A stretch of 64,000 nucleotides of DNA from Anaerolineae bacterium (GCA_022821805.1 JAJECX010000024.1:62001-126000); one strand, 5' to 3'; counted from the stretch's first letter, positions 8,648-18,937 are shown. Numbers and translations: made by a program. Notes: generated from the letters alone by a model not told the origin.

Positions 8648-9541
8648 ATGGCAAAACGAAGCCGCACGCGCGAAGCTCGGCAACGGCGTCAAAAGCAGCG
8701 CCGCCAGAATAAACGGCTGCTATTCCTGGCTCTGGTGGTGGCGGCGGCCATCGTCGGCATCGCTGTTGTTGTCGTTTCCAATCAGCCGGTCGAAGCGCAT
8801 ATTCCGGACGATCTGTCATCCCGTTACGAGGGCATAGAGCGCAGCAATTCACCGGAAGGCTATCCGCGCCTTGGCAACCCCGACGCGCCTGTGACCATAG
8901 AAGAATATGCCAGTTTCGCCTGCCCGGGCTGCGAGGCTTTTCACAGTGACAGCCTGGATGCCGTGCTTGAACGCGTGAAGGACCAGCAGGTTTTATACAC
9001 CTATGTGCCCCTCAACACCGGCTCGATTCCCAATGCGCCCGGCGCGTCGCGCGCCGCTCTTTGTGTTGGGCAGCAGGGTATGTTTTGGGAAATGCACGAT
9101 GTGCTCTTCGACTGGCAAACGCGTTACGGGAATACGGCTTTCTCCCAGAACCGTCTATTGACCGGCGTTGAACAGCTCGGATTAAGCAGCGACGCATTCA
9201 CCGCTTGCTTCAACTCGGCGGCAATCAGCCGCACGCTTGATGCTGCCGCCAATGAAGGGGTTTCCACGACGCCGACTATTCGCGTGAACGGAGTGACGGT
9301 TGTGTCAAGCCAGGCTGGGGCGATCCCGTCGGCGGCCACAATCCTGCAAGCAATCGATGACGCCACTCCAGCTGACTGGGGGCAGGCGAGCGCGCCGACC
9401 CAAACTGCGCCGCCCACCGTTACTGCGGTTGCGATCGACGCGGTACAGCCAACCGCCACCGCCTCTCTGACGCTTGAAGCGACGGCGACGGTGGAACAGG
9501 CGGTTTCGACGGTTGCCCCGGCGGCTACCGCGAGCCAATAA
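8648..9541 (+). CDS. membrane-anchored DsbA/thioredoxin-fold oxidoreductase
   Basis: A 297-residue protein. A very basic N-terminus (residues 1-23) precedes one membrane segment (24-44). A DsbA-like thioredoxin domain follows (about 70-245), with the active site FACPGCEAF (Cys92, Cys95) and the cis-Pro loop STTPTIRVNG. The topology places the domain outside the membrane, where it would oxidise or isomerise disulfides. The last 50 residues are a Thr/Ala/Pro-rich tail ending in TATASQ, probably disordered or wall-spanning. AGGTTG lies about 8 nt before the start. The gene is monocistronic and convergent with the HIT gene. The tail is unusual for this family. Confidence 0.85.
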   Translation: MAKRSRTREARQRRQKQRRQNKRLLFLALVVAAAIVGIAVVVVSNQPVEAHIPDDLSSRYEGIERSNSPEGYPRLGNPDAPVTIEEYASFACPGCEAFHSDSLDAVLERVKDQQVLYTYVPLNTGSIPNAPGASRAALCVGQQGMFWEMHDVLFDWQTRYGNTAFSQNRLLTGVEQLGLSSDAFTACFNSAAISRTLDAAANEGVSTTPTIRVNGVTVVSSQAGAIPSAATILQAIDDATPADWGQASAPTQTAPPTVTAVAIDAVQPTATASLTLEATATVEQAVSTVAPAATASQ

Positions 9542-9574
9542 GTTGCGCGCGGGATTCTGCGGGGCTAGGCGAAT

Positions 9575-9922
9575 TCACTTCTTCGCCAACATCGGTCCAA
9601 GGCTGCGGCCGCCCAATATGTGCATGTGCAGGTGGAAAACTTCCTGCCCGCCGTCTTCATTGCAGTTGACAATTAGGCGGTAGCCTTGCTTCGCAATGCC
9701 TTCATCCCGCGCAATCTGCGTCGCAGTGGTAAACAGACGTCCCAAAACCGCTTCATCAGCCGCCTCGACATCGTTGGCGGTTGGGATCTCCTTTTTTGGG
9801 GTGATCAGGATATGGACCGGCGCCTGCGGGGCGATGTCGCGAAAAGCCAATACGAGATCGTCTTCGTAAACGATGTCGGCCGGGATTTCCTTGGCGATGA
9901 TCTTGGAAAAAATGGTGCTCAT
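9575..9922 (-). CDS. HIT-family nucleotide hydrolase/transferase (HinT-like)
   Basis: A 115-residue HIT protein starting at MSTIFSKI, with GGAGATC 4-8 nt upstream. The histidine triad is HLHMH (His97, 99, 101). Such enzymes cleave purine nucleoside phosphoramidates. Length fits the HinT branch. It lies 32 nt downstream of fabG on the same strand and may be cotranscribed. Confidence 0.9.
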   Translation of the reverse strand: MSTIFSKIIAKEIPADIVYEDDLVLAFRDIAPQAPVHILITPKKEIPTANDVEAADEAVLGRLFTTATQIARDEGIAKQGYRLIVNCNEDGGQEVFHLHMHILGGRSLGPMLAKK

Positions 9923-9954
9923 TTTTGATCTCCATTCCAATGCGTTGCCGCAAA

Positions 9955-10701
9955 TCACATGACCATGCCGCCATCGACGACCAGCGTCTGCCCGGTGATA
10001 TAATCAGCCTCATCCGATGCCAGAAACACTACTGCCTTTGCGATATCCTGCGTCGCGCCCATCCGGCCAAGCGGGATCGCTTCAATCGCTTTTTGTCGGA
10101 TTTCGTCGGATAGGTCGGCCGTCATATCGGTCTCGACAAAGCCGGGCGCAACCGCATTGACACGGACGCCGCGCGCGGCAACCTCCTTTGCCAGCGATTT
10201 GGTCAGCCCGATGATGCCCGCTTTGCTGGCGGCGTAATTTGTCTGTCCGCCGTTGCCCGCTATGCCGACCACGCTGGTGATGTTGATGACGCTCCCGCTT
10301 CTCTTCCGCATCATCGTGCGCGCCGCCGTCTTGCAGCAGAGCCAGCAGCTGCGCAGATTCGTTTCGATCACCGCGTCAAAGTCGTCGGGCTTCATCATCA
10401 TGATGACATTGTCGCGCGTCATGCCGGCGTTATTGACCAAAATATCGATTGTGCCGAAGTCGGAAACGATCGCCTTGAACATCGCCGTAACTTGCTCCGA
10501 ATCGCTGACATCCGCCTGTACGTCTTGGGCGGCGCCGCCAGCTTTATCAATCTGCGCGACAACTTCCGCAGCGGCAGCGCCACTTCGGTTGTAATTCACA
10601 ATAACGGTCGCGCCGCGCGCCGCCAATTCCAGGCAGATCGCGCGCCCGATGCCGCGTCCTCCGCCAGTGACGAGCGCGATCTTGCCTTCGAGATTGGACA
10701 T
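9955..10701 (-). CDS. fabG: 3-oxoacyl-[acyl-carrier-protein] reductase
   Basis: A 248-residue short-chain dehydrogenase that reduces 3-oxoacyl-ACP with NADPH in fatty-acid elongation. TGGGRGIG (residues 12-19) binds cofactor, NNAG is at 90-93, and the catalytic Ser143, Tyr156 and Lys160 are in place (YAASK). PGFVETDMT and a C-terminal VVDGG complete the FabG pattern. The start chosen is the second methionine (10701), where the fold begins; a start eight codons earlier is possible. fabD is far away at 59.8 kb, so fatty-acid genes are dispersed. A role in polyhydroxyalkanoate synthesis cannot be excluded. Confidence 0.9.
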   Translation of the reverse strand: MSNLEGKIALVTGGGRGIGRAICLELAARGATVIVNYNRSGAAAAEVVAQIDKAGGAAQDVQADVSDSEQVTAMFKAIVSDFGTIDILVNNAGMTRDNVIMMMKPDDFDAVIETNLRSCWLCCKTAARTMMRKRSGSVINITSVVGIAGNGGQTNYAASKAGIIGLTKSLAKEVAARGVRVNAVAPGFVETDMTADLSDEIRQKAIEAIPLGRMGATQDIAKAVVFLASDEADYITGQTLVVDGGMVM

Positions 10702-10765
10702 ATTGTTTCGCCCCAGATCGGTCATTCATGCCAACTGTCAATATACTGCCTGCCTGTCAATATCG

Positions 10766-12391
10766 CTATGGTCCGCCGCCGACCCAGCCAATAAGCTTCA
10801 CTTGCCCGCGCAGATCGCGCGTCAGGCTCGTCGCGCCGAAGCCGTTATAGCTGGCGATGTAGATATCGTTCCTACCATCTACTGACGGGTTGACGCCGGA
10901 AAACGCGATATACTGCCCGTCGGGCGAAAACTGCGGATCACACATCGTCGGCGGCGGACCTCCGCTGGCGACATTTCCAAAGCCGAGATTCTTGACGCGG
11001 ATGCCGAACGGACACTGGCCCGCGGTACCGCCAATGGCAATTCGTTCGCCATCGGGCGACCAGCTTGCGACCATGCCAAAGCGCGGGAGATCCAGTTCGC
11101 TGTCCCGCCCAAGAATCTGCCCGGCTGCGTTAAGCATAACGATTTCGTTCGTGCTGTCGGCGACCTGAATTACAACGCGATTTCCGTAAGGCGACCATGA
11201 ATCGGACAGATAGCTGGCCCTTGCGGAGGTCCCCGCAGCGCGCACCTCGCGTACGTCTCCTGTCTCAATATTTGCGCGCCAGATTCGACGCTGCGGATTC
11301 TGCAGATCAAAGGGGCTGCCGCTGGCGAAAGCCAGAAGTGAAGCGCTTATCCAACTGGGCGCTTCGGAAACCACTACTTCCGACAGTTGCTGCGCGCGAC
11401 CGCTCGCAACTTCGTAAAGATAGACATGACCGCCAGTTGGTGGCGGCATTGTCAAAGCGTCGCAGAAGTTTGCCTCGCCCGGTATCCAACTGGGGCAAAT
11501 CGCGCGGTCGGATACAAAGGCGATGTGTCGGCCATCCGGCGACCAGCGGGGCCACCAGTCATACGAGCCTCTGTCGCTGATATTCTTCGGTGAAGAACCG
11601 TCAGTGTTGACGAGGAACAGGTCAATATCATAACCGGTGGCAACAGCCATCGCCATACTGCTGCCATCGGGCGACCAGTCGGGCGACATATAGAAGCCCC
11701 GCTGCACCAGCGGATTCTCACCTGGCAGCAATCTCGCGCTGAATCCGTTTTTCAAATCCAGGATATACAAGCCGCTCGTGCGGGGATCGTCGTTCGTCTT
11801 GACATACGCCAGCGAATTGCCCGGGCGTGACGGGAAGACCTCCAGGCTCTTGGTCGAAATCAACTCCAGCACGGGAATGCGCCGCCTCGTTCCGGTTGGC
11901 GAAACAAAATACACCGTTTGCACGCCGGTGAAGGGCTGAGCCGTCGCGATATTGGCGATGCTCTGGCGGTTGTTGGCGCTGGTGAAAGCGATCATCGGGC
12001 TGGATACGCCATCGGCGATCGACGCCGGGATATCAACCACATCCCAGTTGTCGAAGACGAAGCCGAATACGGGAAGCGGCGTGATCGTCGGCGTCAAAGT
12101 CGGCGAAGGCGTCGCCGTTGGCGTTGCGCTCAAAGTCGCGGTGGGGCTGGCGGTTGCAGAGGGCGTCGTTGTCGGTGTCGCGGTAGGCGCCGGAGTCGCG
12201 GTATCCATCGGCGTCGGGCTCGGCGGCGGCGACGGAATCAATGTATTCGTCGGCGCCAAGGTCAGCGTCGGGCTGGGCGTCACGGTGGGCTGGCTGAGTG
12301 CGCTGCAGGCCGCGAGAAGCATCACGATGATCGGTAGGAGGATTCGCGCTGTCCTGTGATTGACCGAAAAGGCGAAAGCAGAAGTGTTCAC
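10766..12391 (-). CDS. lipoprotein with Thr/Pro-rich linker and TolB-like beta-propeller
   Basis: A 541-residue exported protein. The signal peptide ends in the lipobox LLAAC (Cys29), so it is likely membrane-anchored by lipid. Residues about 35-110 are a low-complexity linker of Thr, Pro, Ala and Ser. The rest is a WD40/TolB-type propeller with repeated PDWSPDGSSMAMA, PRWSPDGRHIAFVSD, ASWSPDGERIAIGG and PQFSPDGQYIAFSG blades. Such proteins bind other proteins or ligands at the cell surface; no enzymatic motif is seen. Upstream Lon is on the same strand, 93 nt away. Confidence 0.8.
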   Translation of the reverse strand: MNTSAFAFSVNHRTARILLPIIVMLLAACSALSQPTVTPSPTLTLAPTNTLIPSPPPSPTPMDTATPAPTATPTTTPSATASPTATLSATPTATPSPTLTPTITPLPVFGFVFDNWDVVDIPASIADGVSSPMIAFTSANNRQSIANIATAQPFTGVQTVYFVSPTGTRRRIPVLELISTKSLEVFPSRPGNSLAYVKTNDDPRTSGLYILDLKNGFSARLLPGENPLVQRGFYMSPDWSPDGSSMAMAVATGYDIDLFLVNTDGSSPKNISDRGSYDWWPRWSPDGRHIAFVSDRAICPSWIPGEANFCDALTMPPPTGGHVYLYEVASGRAQQLSEVVVSEAPSWISASLLAFASGSPFDLQNPQRRIWRANIETGDVREVRAAGTSARASYLSDSWSPYGNRVVIQVADSTNEIVMLNAAGQILGRDSELDLPRFGMVASWSPDGERIAIGGTAGQCPFGIRVKNLGFGNVASGGPPPTMCDPQFSPDGQYIAFSGVNPSVDGRNDIYIASYNGFGATSLTRDLRGQVKLIGWVGGGP

Positions 12392-12484
12392 GTGTTGGCG
12401 ACCGCTGCGCCAGATGCTTGGCTTGCCTTAGCGAAGAATGCTTTTGTCAAATTTGCCGATTTTCCGGGACTGCCAGCGTCAGGT

Positions 12485-14929
12485 CTAACCTTCCTTGCGT
12501 TCTCGCTCATCATTCGCTTGACGTCGCTTTTCGGATTCACAATCGCGGCTTCGGATTGACGGTGGCTGCAGCAAAACCAACTCCAAAACCTCGCTCATAT
12601 CTTCGACAAATGTGATTGAGACATCACGCCGCGCCGCCTTGGGAAGGTCATGCAAATCTTTCTGGTTGTCCCTCGGCAGGATAATTCGCGGTATGCTGCG
12701 GCGACGGGCGGCCAATATCTTTTCCACGACGCCGCCAACCGGCAAGATATGACCTCGCAGCGTGATCTCCCCGGTCATCGCATATGACGCGTTCGCCTGC
12801 CGTTCGGTGAATGCCGAAATGAGCGCGGTAGCCAGCGTGATGCCGGCCGATGGTCCATCCTTGGGCACAGCGCCCTCCGGCATGTGAACGTGAAGATCAT
12901 AGTTATCGAAATCATCGGCGGGCAAGCCAAACTCGTTTGCTCGCGCGCGTAGATAGCTCAGGGCGATATGCGCCGACTCTTGCAGCACATCGCCAAGCTG
13001 GCCCGTCAGCATCAGGTTGCCTTTGCCCGGCACCAGCGAAACTTCAACCGTCTGAATATCTCCGCCGTTGGGCGTCCAGACCAGGCCGCTGACGATGCCA
13101 ATTGCGTCGCCCCGATTGACACGCGAGTCCAGTATCTGCGGCGGACCCAGGTGCTTCTCAATGATTGCCGGCGTGATGCGCCGCGGGAATCCACGCTCGG
13201 AGGCGACTTTCCGCGCGATTCTGCGACACATTCTGGCGATTTCGCGCTCGAGATTGCGAACGCCGCTTTCGTACGTATAGTGCCGGATGATATGCTGCAG
13301 CGCGGCAGTCGAAAAGCGAATCCGCACATCGGCGATGCCATTCGCCTCAAGCTGTTTCGGGATCAAGAATCGGCGCGCGATTTCAATCTTCTCTTCTTCG
13401 GAATACCCCTTGAATTCGATGACCTCGAGGCGATCTTCCAGCGCTTCTGGAATCGAATACAGATCATTGGCGGTGGTGATAAACGTCACCTTGGAAAGGT
13501 CATAAGGCACTTCAAGATAGTGATCGACAAAGTTGATATTCTGCTCAGGATCGAGCACTTCAAGCAGCGCCGAGGCTGGATCGCCCCGAAAGTCCGAGCT
13601 CATCTTGTCAATCTCATCGAGCATAAAGACGGGATTCACCGTCTCCGCGCGCTCCATCTGCTGCAGGATTCGCCCCGGCATGGATCCAATATAGGTGCGG
13701 CGGTGACCGCGGATTTCGGCTTCATCGCGAACGCCGCCCAGGCTGATGCGCAGGAATTTGCAGCCGAGCGCATCAGATATGCTCTTCCCCAATGATGTCT
13801 TGCCGACGCCTGGCGGTCCCACGAAGCATAGAATCGGGTTCTTCATTTTGTCCTTCGCCAGCTTGCGCACGGCGATATGCTCGATTATCCGCGCCTTGAC
13901 CTTGGACAATCCATAATGGGCGCGCTCGAGAATATCCTCGGCATTTTGCAAATTGAGATTCTCATCGCTGATGACATTCCAGGGCAGGGTCAGCAAGCGG
14001 TCGAGATAGGTGTGAATCACGCCCGACTCCGGCGACATCGGCGGAACGACGCTCAAACGCGACATTTCTTTCATCGCCTTTTCTTCGACTTCGCTCGGAA
14101 AGTTCGCGGCGCGGATACGCTCGGATAGCTCGCGCATCTCCTGCTGGAAAATATCGCCATCACCCAGTTCCTGCTGAATAATGCGGACTTGCTCTCGAAG
14201 ATACATCTCGCGCTGATTGGCGGCGATCTCATCCTGCAGGCGCGCGTGAACCTCGTCATGGATTTCGTTGTCATGCAAATCAGATGTCAGCAGCACCGCC
14301 AGCAACTCAAGTCGCTTTGCGACATCTTCCTGCTCGAGCAGCTGCTGCAGATCATCCGCTGGCAGCGGCAATATCGAAGCGAGCGAGTCACAGAGTTGCC
14401 CCGGATCCTCCAGTGACAGAATATGTTTGATGATGCTGTCGGGCATGACCTCGTTGTACTGGCTGCTGTGTTTGAACAATTCCTTCAACGCGTTCGCCAA
14501 GGATTCCAGCTTCTGAGGCTCAACGGTTTCTTCAGCCATTACGCTGGCTCTGGCCACCGGGTAGGCGCCCGCTTGCCGAACCTCGAGAATGCGCACCCGC
14601 CGCCGGCCCTGCGCCAGCAGCTGCAAACTCTCGTCCGCCATCTCCCTGGAATTGCCAGGCGCGACTTCCGTGCCAACCGTATGTATCCGGTTGATCAGAC
14701 CTTCACCATCTTGGTTTGGCTTGAGCTTGCAGGCGATTAAGGTACGCTCTTGTTCGCGCGAGAAACTGGCTGCGTTGATCTGTGCCTTTGTCGTTAGCGG
14801 GATCAGGCTCAACACGCGCGGAAAGAGCACTTGCGCGTCCAGCGGCAATAATGGAAGCTCAAACACGCCGCCGGATTGCGCTTCCGCGTTGTCGATGTGG
14901 TTGAAGTCAAATGTCGTGTCTGATGCCAA
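12485..14929 (-). CDS. lon: ATP-dependent protease La
   Basis: An 814-residue cytoplasmic Lon protease. Order: N-terminal LON substrate domain (about 22-215), a coiled stretch, AAA+ module with Walker A GPPGVGKT (371-378) and Walker B VFMLDEID (434-441), and C-terminal protease with the Ser694/Lys737 dyad in PKDGPSAG and GGVVEK. It degrades damaged and regulatory proteins. A charged tail of about 25 residues ([10 protein letters not shown] onward) extends past the usual end. No CIRCE-type heat-shock operator is visible upstream. Confidence 0.97.
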   Translation of the reverse strand: MASDTTFDFNHIDNAEAQSGGVFELPLLPLDAQVLFPRVLSLIPLTTKAQINAASFSREQERTLIACKLKPNQDGEGLINRIHTVGTEVAPGNSREMADESLQLLAQGRRRVRILEVRQAGAYPVARASVMAEETVEPQKLESLANALKELFKHSSQYNEVMPDSIIKHILSLEDPGQLCDSLASILPLPADDLQQLLEQEDVAKRLELLAVLLTSDLHDNEIHDEVHARLQDEIAANQREMYLREQVRIIQQELGDGDIFQQEMRELSERIRAANFPSEVEEKAMKEMSRLSVVPPMSPESGVIHTYLDRLLTLPWNVISDENLNLQNAEDILERAHYGLSKVKARIIEHIAVRKLAKDKMKNPILCFVGPPGVGKTSLGKSISDALGCKFLRISLGGVRDEAEIRGHRRTYIGSMPGRILQQMERAETVNPVFMLDEIDKMSSDFRGDPASALLEVLDPEQNINFVDHYLEVPYDLSKVTFITTANDLYSIPEALEDRLEVIEFKGYSEEEKIEIARRFLIPKQLEANGIADVRIRFSTAALQHIIRHYTYESGVRNLEREIARMCRRIARKVASERGFPRRITPAIIEKHLGPPQILDSRVNRGDAIGIVSGLVWTPNGGDIQTVEVSLVPGKGNLMLTGQLGDVLQESAHIALSYLRARANEFGLPADDFDNYDLHVHMPEGAVPKDGPSAGITLATALISAFTERQANASYAMTGEITLRGHILPVGGVVEKILAARRRSIPRIILPRDNQKDLHDLPKAARRDVSITFVEDMSEVLELVLLQPPSIRSRDCESEKRRQANDERERKEG

Positions 14930-15165
14930 GAATAAATCTTTCGCCTATTGCGCGATTCGAAACCTTGGGCTGGCAAGTGTAGCTCAATTCCAGGGCAAAA
15001 GTAAGTCCTGCTGGGCAACTCGATATCCGGGCTACATCTCGCGTATAGCTATGCGAATCACAATGCCGCCGCGCCGGCAAATGCCGTAAATTCGATATAG
15101 ACTTGCTCGCGACGAATCCCATCAGTAGACTTAAACTGCGCTTGCCGTTTACGGGAATTCCGCCC

Positions 15166-16569
15166 ATGCGTTTGCCTCGCTTGGTCACGCTGTTTGCCGC
15201 CGCCTTTGGCGCGGTGACCGTCTTAGCAGTCGGCAGCCTGTTGCTCAGGCCGCCTTTGCCCTTGATTGGCGCAGCGGGCTTCGACCGGCCAACGATAAGC
15301 CCCAACGCCGATGGCGAAGACGATATTGCCGTTTTCGAATACAGCTTGTCGCGCCCGGCGACGGTCAGCCTGTCTCTCACTTCGGAGCCGGGGAGGCAGT
15401 TTTATTTCCGACAGCGTCAAGCGCGCGATGATGGCGAATACCGCGTGCTTTTCAGTGGCATCGTCGATGGATTTCTAAACGACGGCGAAGTGGTATACGG
15501 CGAGATCGAGCGGCGTCTGATTCCAAATGGAAATTACAGCTGGCTGCTGGAGGCGGAAACGGACGACGGTAATTCTATGAGCGCGCATGGCAGCCTGCTG
15601 GTTGAGGCGGGCGATACGCCCCTGCCAATTATGTCGGAGTTTTCGATATCGCCGGCAGTATTCTCGCCGAATCAGGATGGCATCGCCGATCGCGTCGGCA
15701 TCAACATCTATCTGGAAAAGGATGTGGAGCGTCTCGATGTGTTTCTGCTTGGCGCCGAAGGGTTGAGGATTCCAATATCCGCTCGCGTCGAAGAGCGTCA
15801 ATACGGTGAAGCCGGTCGTCACCTGTTCGATTACGAAGGCGGCATCGACCTCGGCGTCGATCCGCCTCCGGACGGCACGTATACGGTCGCTGCGCTGGCG
15901 CAGGACAAGGTCGGGCAGCGCGTCCGAATGGAGGGCGACCTCACCATTAAGACGGGCGGCAAGCCTTTTGCCGAGATTAAGCCCCAAGCGCCCGGCGTCG
16001 ATGTCGCCTTCGCTGTGCAGCCCTATGACGAGAATTGGTTTTCACATGCCGGCAATCTTGGTGACTTGCTCCCGCAGCCTGACGACACGCTGTCGCTGGC
16101 TTATTCGCAGCAGATAACCGTGCCCTTGGGCGATATGCTCGTCTTTCGCTTGACCGTCGAAAACTATGGTCCTGTGCCGATTCGCACCAGCGGCCCAGCG
16201 CCCGGCGCCGTTTATCAACAGGATCAGCTTGCGGGTGCCTTAGGCTATTTCGATGAGTCGGGGGCATGGCGCGTCGGCATTCAATGCGAGACTTCCATCA
16301 CCAGTTTCCCTTATCGTTGGGCGGTCGCGCGCGACGAATTGCTGCAAGAAGTTTACGATGAGGCGAGCGAGAATACCTACCGCTACCTGGCGCCGGGAGC
16401 GCGCGCGGTGGTCTGGGGCGCCATCCGCATGACCGAAGTTAAGGCGCGCAATCCGCAGAATTGCTGGGCTGGCCTCATCCATGAGGATGTCGCCATCAGT
16501 CTTCGCAATAATCACGTCGGCATGCGTTCAATCATGGTCGTCGATCCAGAAGGCGGCTCTGCAAGTTGA
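15166..16569 (+). CDS. exported protein with repeated FlgD/CHU-C-type Ig-like segments
   Basis: A 467-residue protein from ATG 15166; an upstream ATG at 15103 is possible. One N-terminal membrane or signal segment (LVTLFAAAFGAVTVLAVGSLL, trimmed; residues about 5-25) is followed by extracellular domains. The motif SPN-DG-DD/DR occurs twice (ISPNADGEDDIAVFEY and FSPNQDGIADRVGINIY), as in FlgD-like and gliding-associated Ig-like domains, each leading to a PDGTY or PNGNY strand. No catalytic motif. It overlaps the downstream glycosyltransferase start (TTGA), so it is probably made together with two sugar transferases and may be a surface or wall component. Function unknown. Confidence 0.7.
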   Translation: MRLPRLVTLFAAAFGAVTVLAVGSLLLRPPLPLIGAAGFDRPTISPNADGEDDIAVFEYSLSRPATVSLSLTSEPGRQFYFRQRQARDDGEYRVLFSGIVDGFLNDGEVVYGEIERRLIPNGNYSWLLEAETDDGNSMSAHGSLLVEAGDTPLPIMSEFSISPAVFSPNQDGIADRVGINIYLEKDVERLDVFLLGAEGLRIPISARVEERQYGEAGRHLFDYEGGIDLGVDPPPDGTYTVAALAQDKVGQRVRMEGDLTIKTGGKPFAEIKPQAPGVDVAFAVQPYDENWFSHAGNLGDLLPQPDDTLSLAYSQQITVPLGDMLVFRLTVENYGPVPIRTSGPAPGAVYQQDQLAGALGYFDESGAWRVGIQCETSITSFPYRWAVARDELLQEVYDEASENTYRYLAPGARAVVWGAIRMTEVKARNPQNCWAGLIHEDVAISLRNNHVGMRSIMVVDPEGGSAS

Positions 16570-17519
16570 ATGCGGACAGCCTTTCGACGACCGATCTAGC
16601 CGTTGTCATCGTCACCTGGAACAACGCTGCCGTCGTTGGCGACGCGCTGCGCAGCCTGTTCGACGACTTAAGAGAAAGCGGTTTGCGACACCAAGTCTGG
16701 CTAGTTGATTCCGCGTCCGATGACCAAACCGCCGAAATCGTGCGCCGCGACTTTCCAGCGGTAAAGCTGATTGAATGCGAAAGAAACATCGGCTTCGCTG
16801 CGGCCAACAATCTGGCGCTGCGACGGCTGGGCTTCGGCGACGCGCCGCTAGAACGGGAGCGACCCACTGCCGTATACTTGCTGAATCCCGACACGGTCAC
16901 TCATCCGGGCGCGACCAAGCGGCTCTACGATGAATTGCTGTCTCGCCCTGAAGCGGGGGTGGTCGGCGCCAGGCTGACATTCGCCGATGGCAGTTTCCAG
17001 CACAGCGCCTTTCGCTTTCCCGGTCTGCGCCAGATATGGGCTGAGCTATTCCCAACTGCCGGGCGATTGCTTGAGGGTTCGTTCAACGGGCGTTACTCGC
17101 GTTCCCTTTACGCGGGCAACCGAGCTTTTGACGTAGATTTCACCCTCGGCGCCACGATGATGCTCAAACGCGAAGTCATTGAACAGTCGGGCTTGTTTGA
17201 CGAAGACTTCTTCCTCTATTGCGAGGAGGTCGACTGGGCTTGGCGCATCAAGAATTTGGGTTGGCGCATCTTGTGCGTGCCATCTGCGCATGTGACGCAT
17301 ATCGGCGGCGGCAGTACATCGCAAGCTCGCCCGAGCAGCCTAATTCAATTGTGGAAAAGTAGGCTATTATTGTATGACAAACATTATCCGACTTGGAAAC
17401 GCAGGCTGGCGCGCCAACTGGTGATCTGGGGCATACGGCTGAAAATGCGACGCTTGAGCGCCGCTGATGCCGAGTTGGCGGCCGCCTGCCGCACTGTCAT
17501 TGAGTTGGCGAAAGCATGA
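16566..17519 (+). CDS. family 2 glycosyltransferase (rhamnosyltransferase-like)
   Basis: A 317-residue GT-A fold enzyme. VVIVTWNNAAVV begins the nucleotide-sugar site, DSASDDQT and a YLLNPDTV segment give the metal/nucleotide residues, and FFLYCEEVDWAWRI is the acceptor/ED-type signature of WbbL-like enzymes. It should transfer a sugar from a nucleotide donor to a cell-surface glycan at the inner membrane face. It starts at TTG 16566, overlapping the upstream stop by 4 nt, and its stop overlaps the next gene by 4 nt, showing tight coupling. Donor and acceptor are unknown. Confidence 0.85.
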   Translation: MNADSLSTTDLAVVIVTWNNAAVVGDALRSLFDDLRESGLRHQVWLVDSASDDQTAEIVRRDFPAVKLIECERNIGFAAANNLALRRLGFGDAPLERERPTAVYLLNPDTVTHPGATKRLYDELLSRPEAGVVGARLTFADGSFQHSAFRFPGLRQIWAELFPTAGRLLEGSFNGRYSRSLYAGNRAFDVDFTLGATMMLKREVIEQSGLFDEDFFLYCEEVDWAWRIKNLGWRILCVPSAHVTHIGGGSTSQARPSSLIQLWKSRLLLYDKHYPTWKRRLARQLVIWGIRLKMRRLSAADAELAAACRTVIELAKA

Positions 17520-18268
17520 CGCACCTCACAGCCATCGTATTGACGCACAATGAGTCCGAGCAGATCGCCGACTGCATAAAGACGCTGCGATTTGCCGATC
17601 GCGTTATCGTATTCGACTCGTACAGCAACGATGACACCGTAGCGATTGCTCAGCGTTCCGGCGCCGATATATTCCAGCATGAGTTTGCTGACTACAGCGA
17701 ACAGCGAAATGCCGCGCTTGATGCCGCTGATGAGATGACGGACTGGGTGCTTTTTGTCGATGCGGATGAACGAGTCACCGATGCGCTGGCTGAAGAGATC
17801 CGAAACAAGATCAGGCTGCCGGATTACGCCGGCTGGCGGATTCCTCGACACAATTACATCTTTGGAGTCTTGACCAAGGGGGCCGGCTGGTATCCCGATT
17901 ATCAAACGCGCTTGCTGCGGGTGGGGCAGGCTTACTACGATACGCGCCGGAAAGTGCACGAAGTGGTGAAGCTTTTTGGCGCGGAAGGCACGATTCGGCA
18001 CCCGCTGGTTCATTACAATTATCGGGACATGGCGCAATTCAAAACCAAGCAGGAGCATTACGCCCGCTTTGACGCGCAGAGCCTGTATTCGCAAGGCGTT
18101 CGCCCGAAGCAGCGCAACTTCGTCCTGCAGCCGCTCCGTCATTTCTACTGGCGATACGTAACGCTGGCTGGCTACCGCGACCGTTGGCACGGACTAAGAC
18201 TGTCGTTGCTCATGGCTTGGTACGAATATCGCAAATACCAGGAACTCGCTGGCTTGTGGCAACGGTAA
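17516..18268 (+). CDS. family 2 glycosyltransferase (WaaE/KdtX-like)
   Basis: A 250-residue GT2 enzyme. AIVLTHNESEQIADCIKTL, DSYSNDDT and VLFVDADERV mark the donor and metal sites. The C-terminal part (KVHEVVKLFGAEG, HYNYRDM, FYWRYV) matches the WaaE-like branch that adds a sugar to surface glycan or lipid-linked acceptors. ATGA overlap with the previous glycosyltransferase makes them one operon. The three-gene set at 15.2-18.3 kb likely builds or decorates a surface structure. Confidence 0.85.
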   Translation: MTHLTAIVLTHNESEQIADCIKTLRFADRVIVFDSYSNDDTVAIAQRSGADIFQHEFADYSEQRNAALDAADEMTDWVLFVDADERVTDALAEEIRNKIRLPDYAGWRIPRHNYIFGVLTKGAGWYPDYQTRLLRVGQAYYDTRRKVHEVVKLFGAEGTIRHPLVHYNYRDMAQFKTKQEHYARFDAQSLYSQGVRPKQRNFVLQPLRHFYWRYVTLAGYRDRWHGLRLSLLMAWYEYRKYQELAGLWQR

Positions 18269-18307
18269 GGGCAGTTGCTCCCCAGCCCGGCGCTGCTGGA
18301 AAGTTAG

Positions 18308-18910
18308 CTACAGCGGGATCAGAATGCCGTAGCCACCGCTTTCGCGCCGATACAGCACATTGACCTGCTCGCTTTCGGCATTCATGAACATATAGAAATT
18401 GTGGTCTAGCAGTTCTAGCTGTTCGATCGCTTCTTCTTCGTTCATCGGCATCATTTCAATCTGCTTGCGCCGATAAATCTCAGATGTCGCATCGGACTCT
18501 TCCGCTTCATTCAGGGCGTACACCGGAACATCTTCAGCCAGGTCAAGCTCGGCGACCGTCGCCCGGTAACGGTCGCGCACCTTCTGATTTTTCGATTTGC
18601 GTTTGCTCTTGAATCGGTCGATCTGTCGATGCAGTTTGTCCACCGCCTTGTTGATGGCGAAGCGAATCGTATCGCGATTCTCGATATTCATCTTTTCTTC
18701 CGCGCGCAAGATGGCGCCGCGAGCGTGCTGGACCGTGATCTGCGCGATTGCGAGATCAGCGCCACGATGGGTGCGGATAATCGAAAGCTCAACGCCTACC
18801 TGGGAAATATTGGGCAGGTAACGGTCAAGCTTGTCGACTTTCGAGCGGGTATAGTTGTCCAGCGCATCCGAGATCCTGATGCCATCTCCATGAATAGTGA
18901 TATTCATCAT
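18308..18910 (-). CDS. hpf: ribosome hibernation-promoting factor, long form
   Basis: A 200-residue protein. Residues 1-105 are the S30AE/YfiA domain (MNITIHGDGIRISDALDNY, key fold beta-alpha-beta-beta-beta-alpha) that blocks the decoding centre. A basic linker follows, then a C-terminal dimerisation domain (about 140-200, EIYRRKQIEMMPMNEEEAI, HNFYMFMNAES) that pairs two 70S ribosomes. This long form makes 100S dimers in stationary phase in most bacteria other than gammaproteobacteria. It lies 27 nt downstream of comF on the same strand. Confidence 0.95.
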   Translation of the reverse strand: MMNITIHGDGIRISDALDNYTRSKVDKLDRYLPNISQVGVELSIIRTHRGADLAIAQITVQHARGAILRAEEKMNIENRDTIRFAINKAVDKLHRQIDRFKSKRKSKNQKVRDRYRATVAELDLAEDVPVYALNEAEESDATSEIYRRKQIEMMPMNEEEAIEQLELLDHNFYMFMNAESEQVNVLYRRESGGYGILIPL

Positions 18911-18937
18911 CTTCCTCCTGCCGAATTTACCGGGTGG

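Noticed and set aside
11918..12359. Repeat-like GTCGGCG units on the plus strand, considered as a CRISPR or minisatellite
   Set aside because: They are the complement of the Thr/Pro linker codons of the lipoprotein, irregular in spacing, with no constant repeat and spacer structure.
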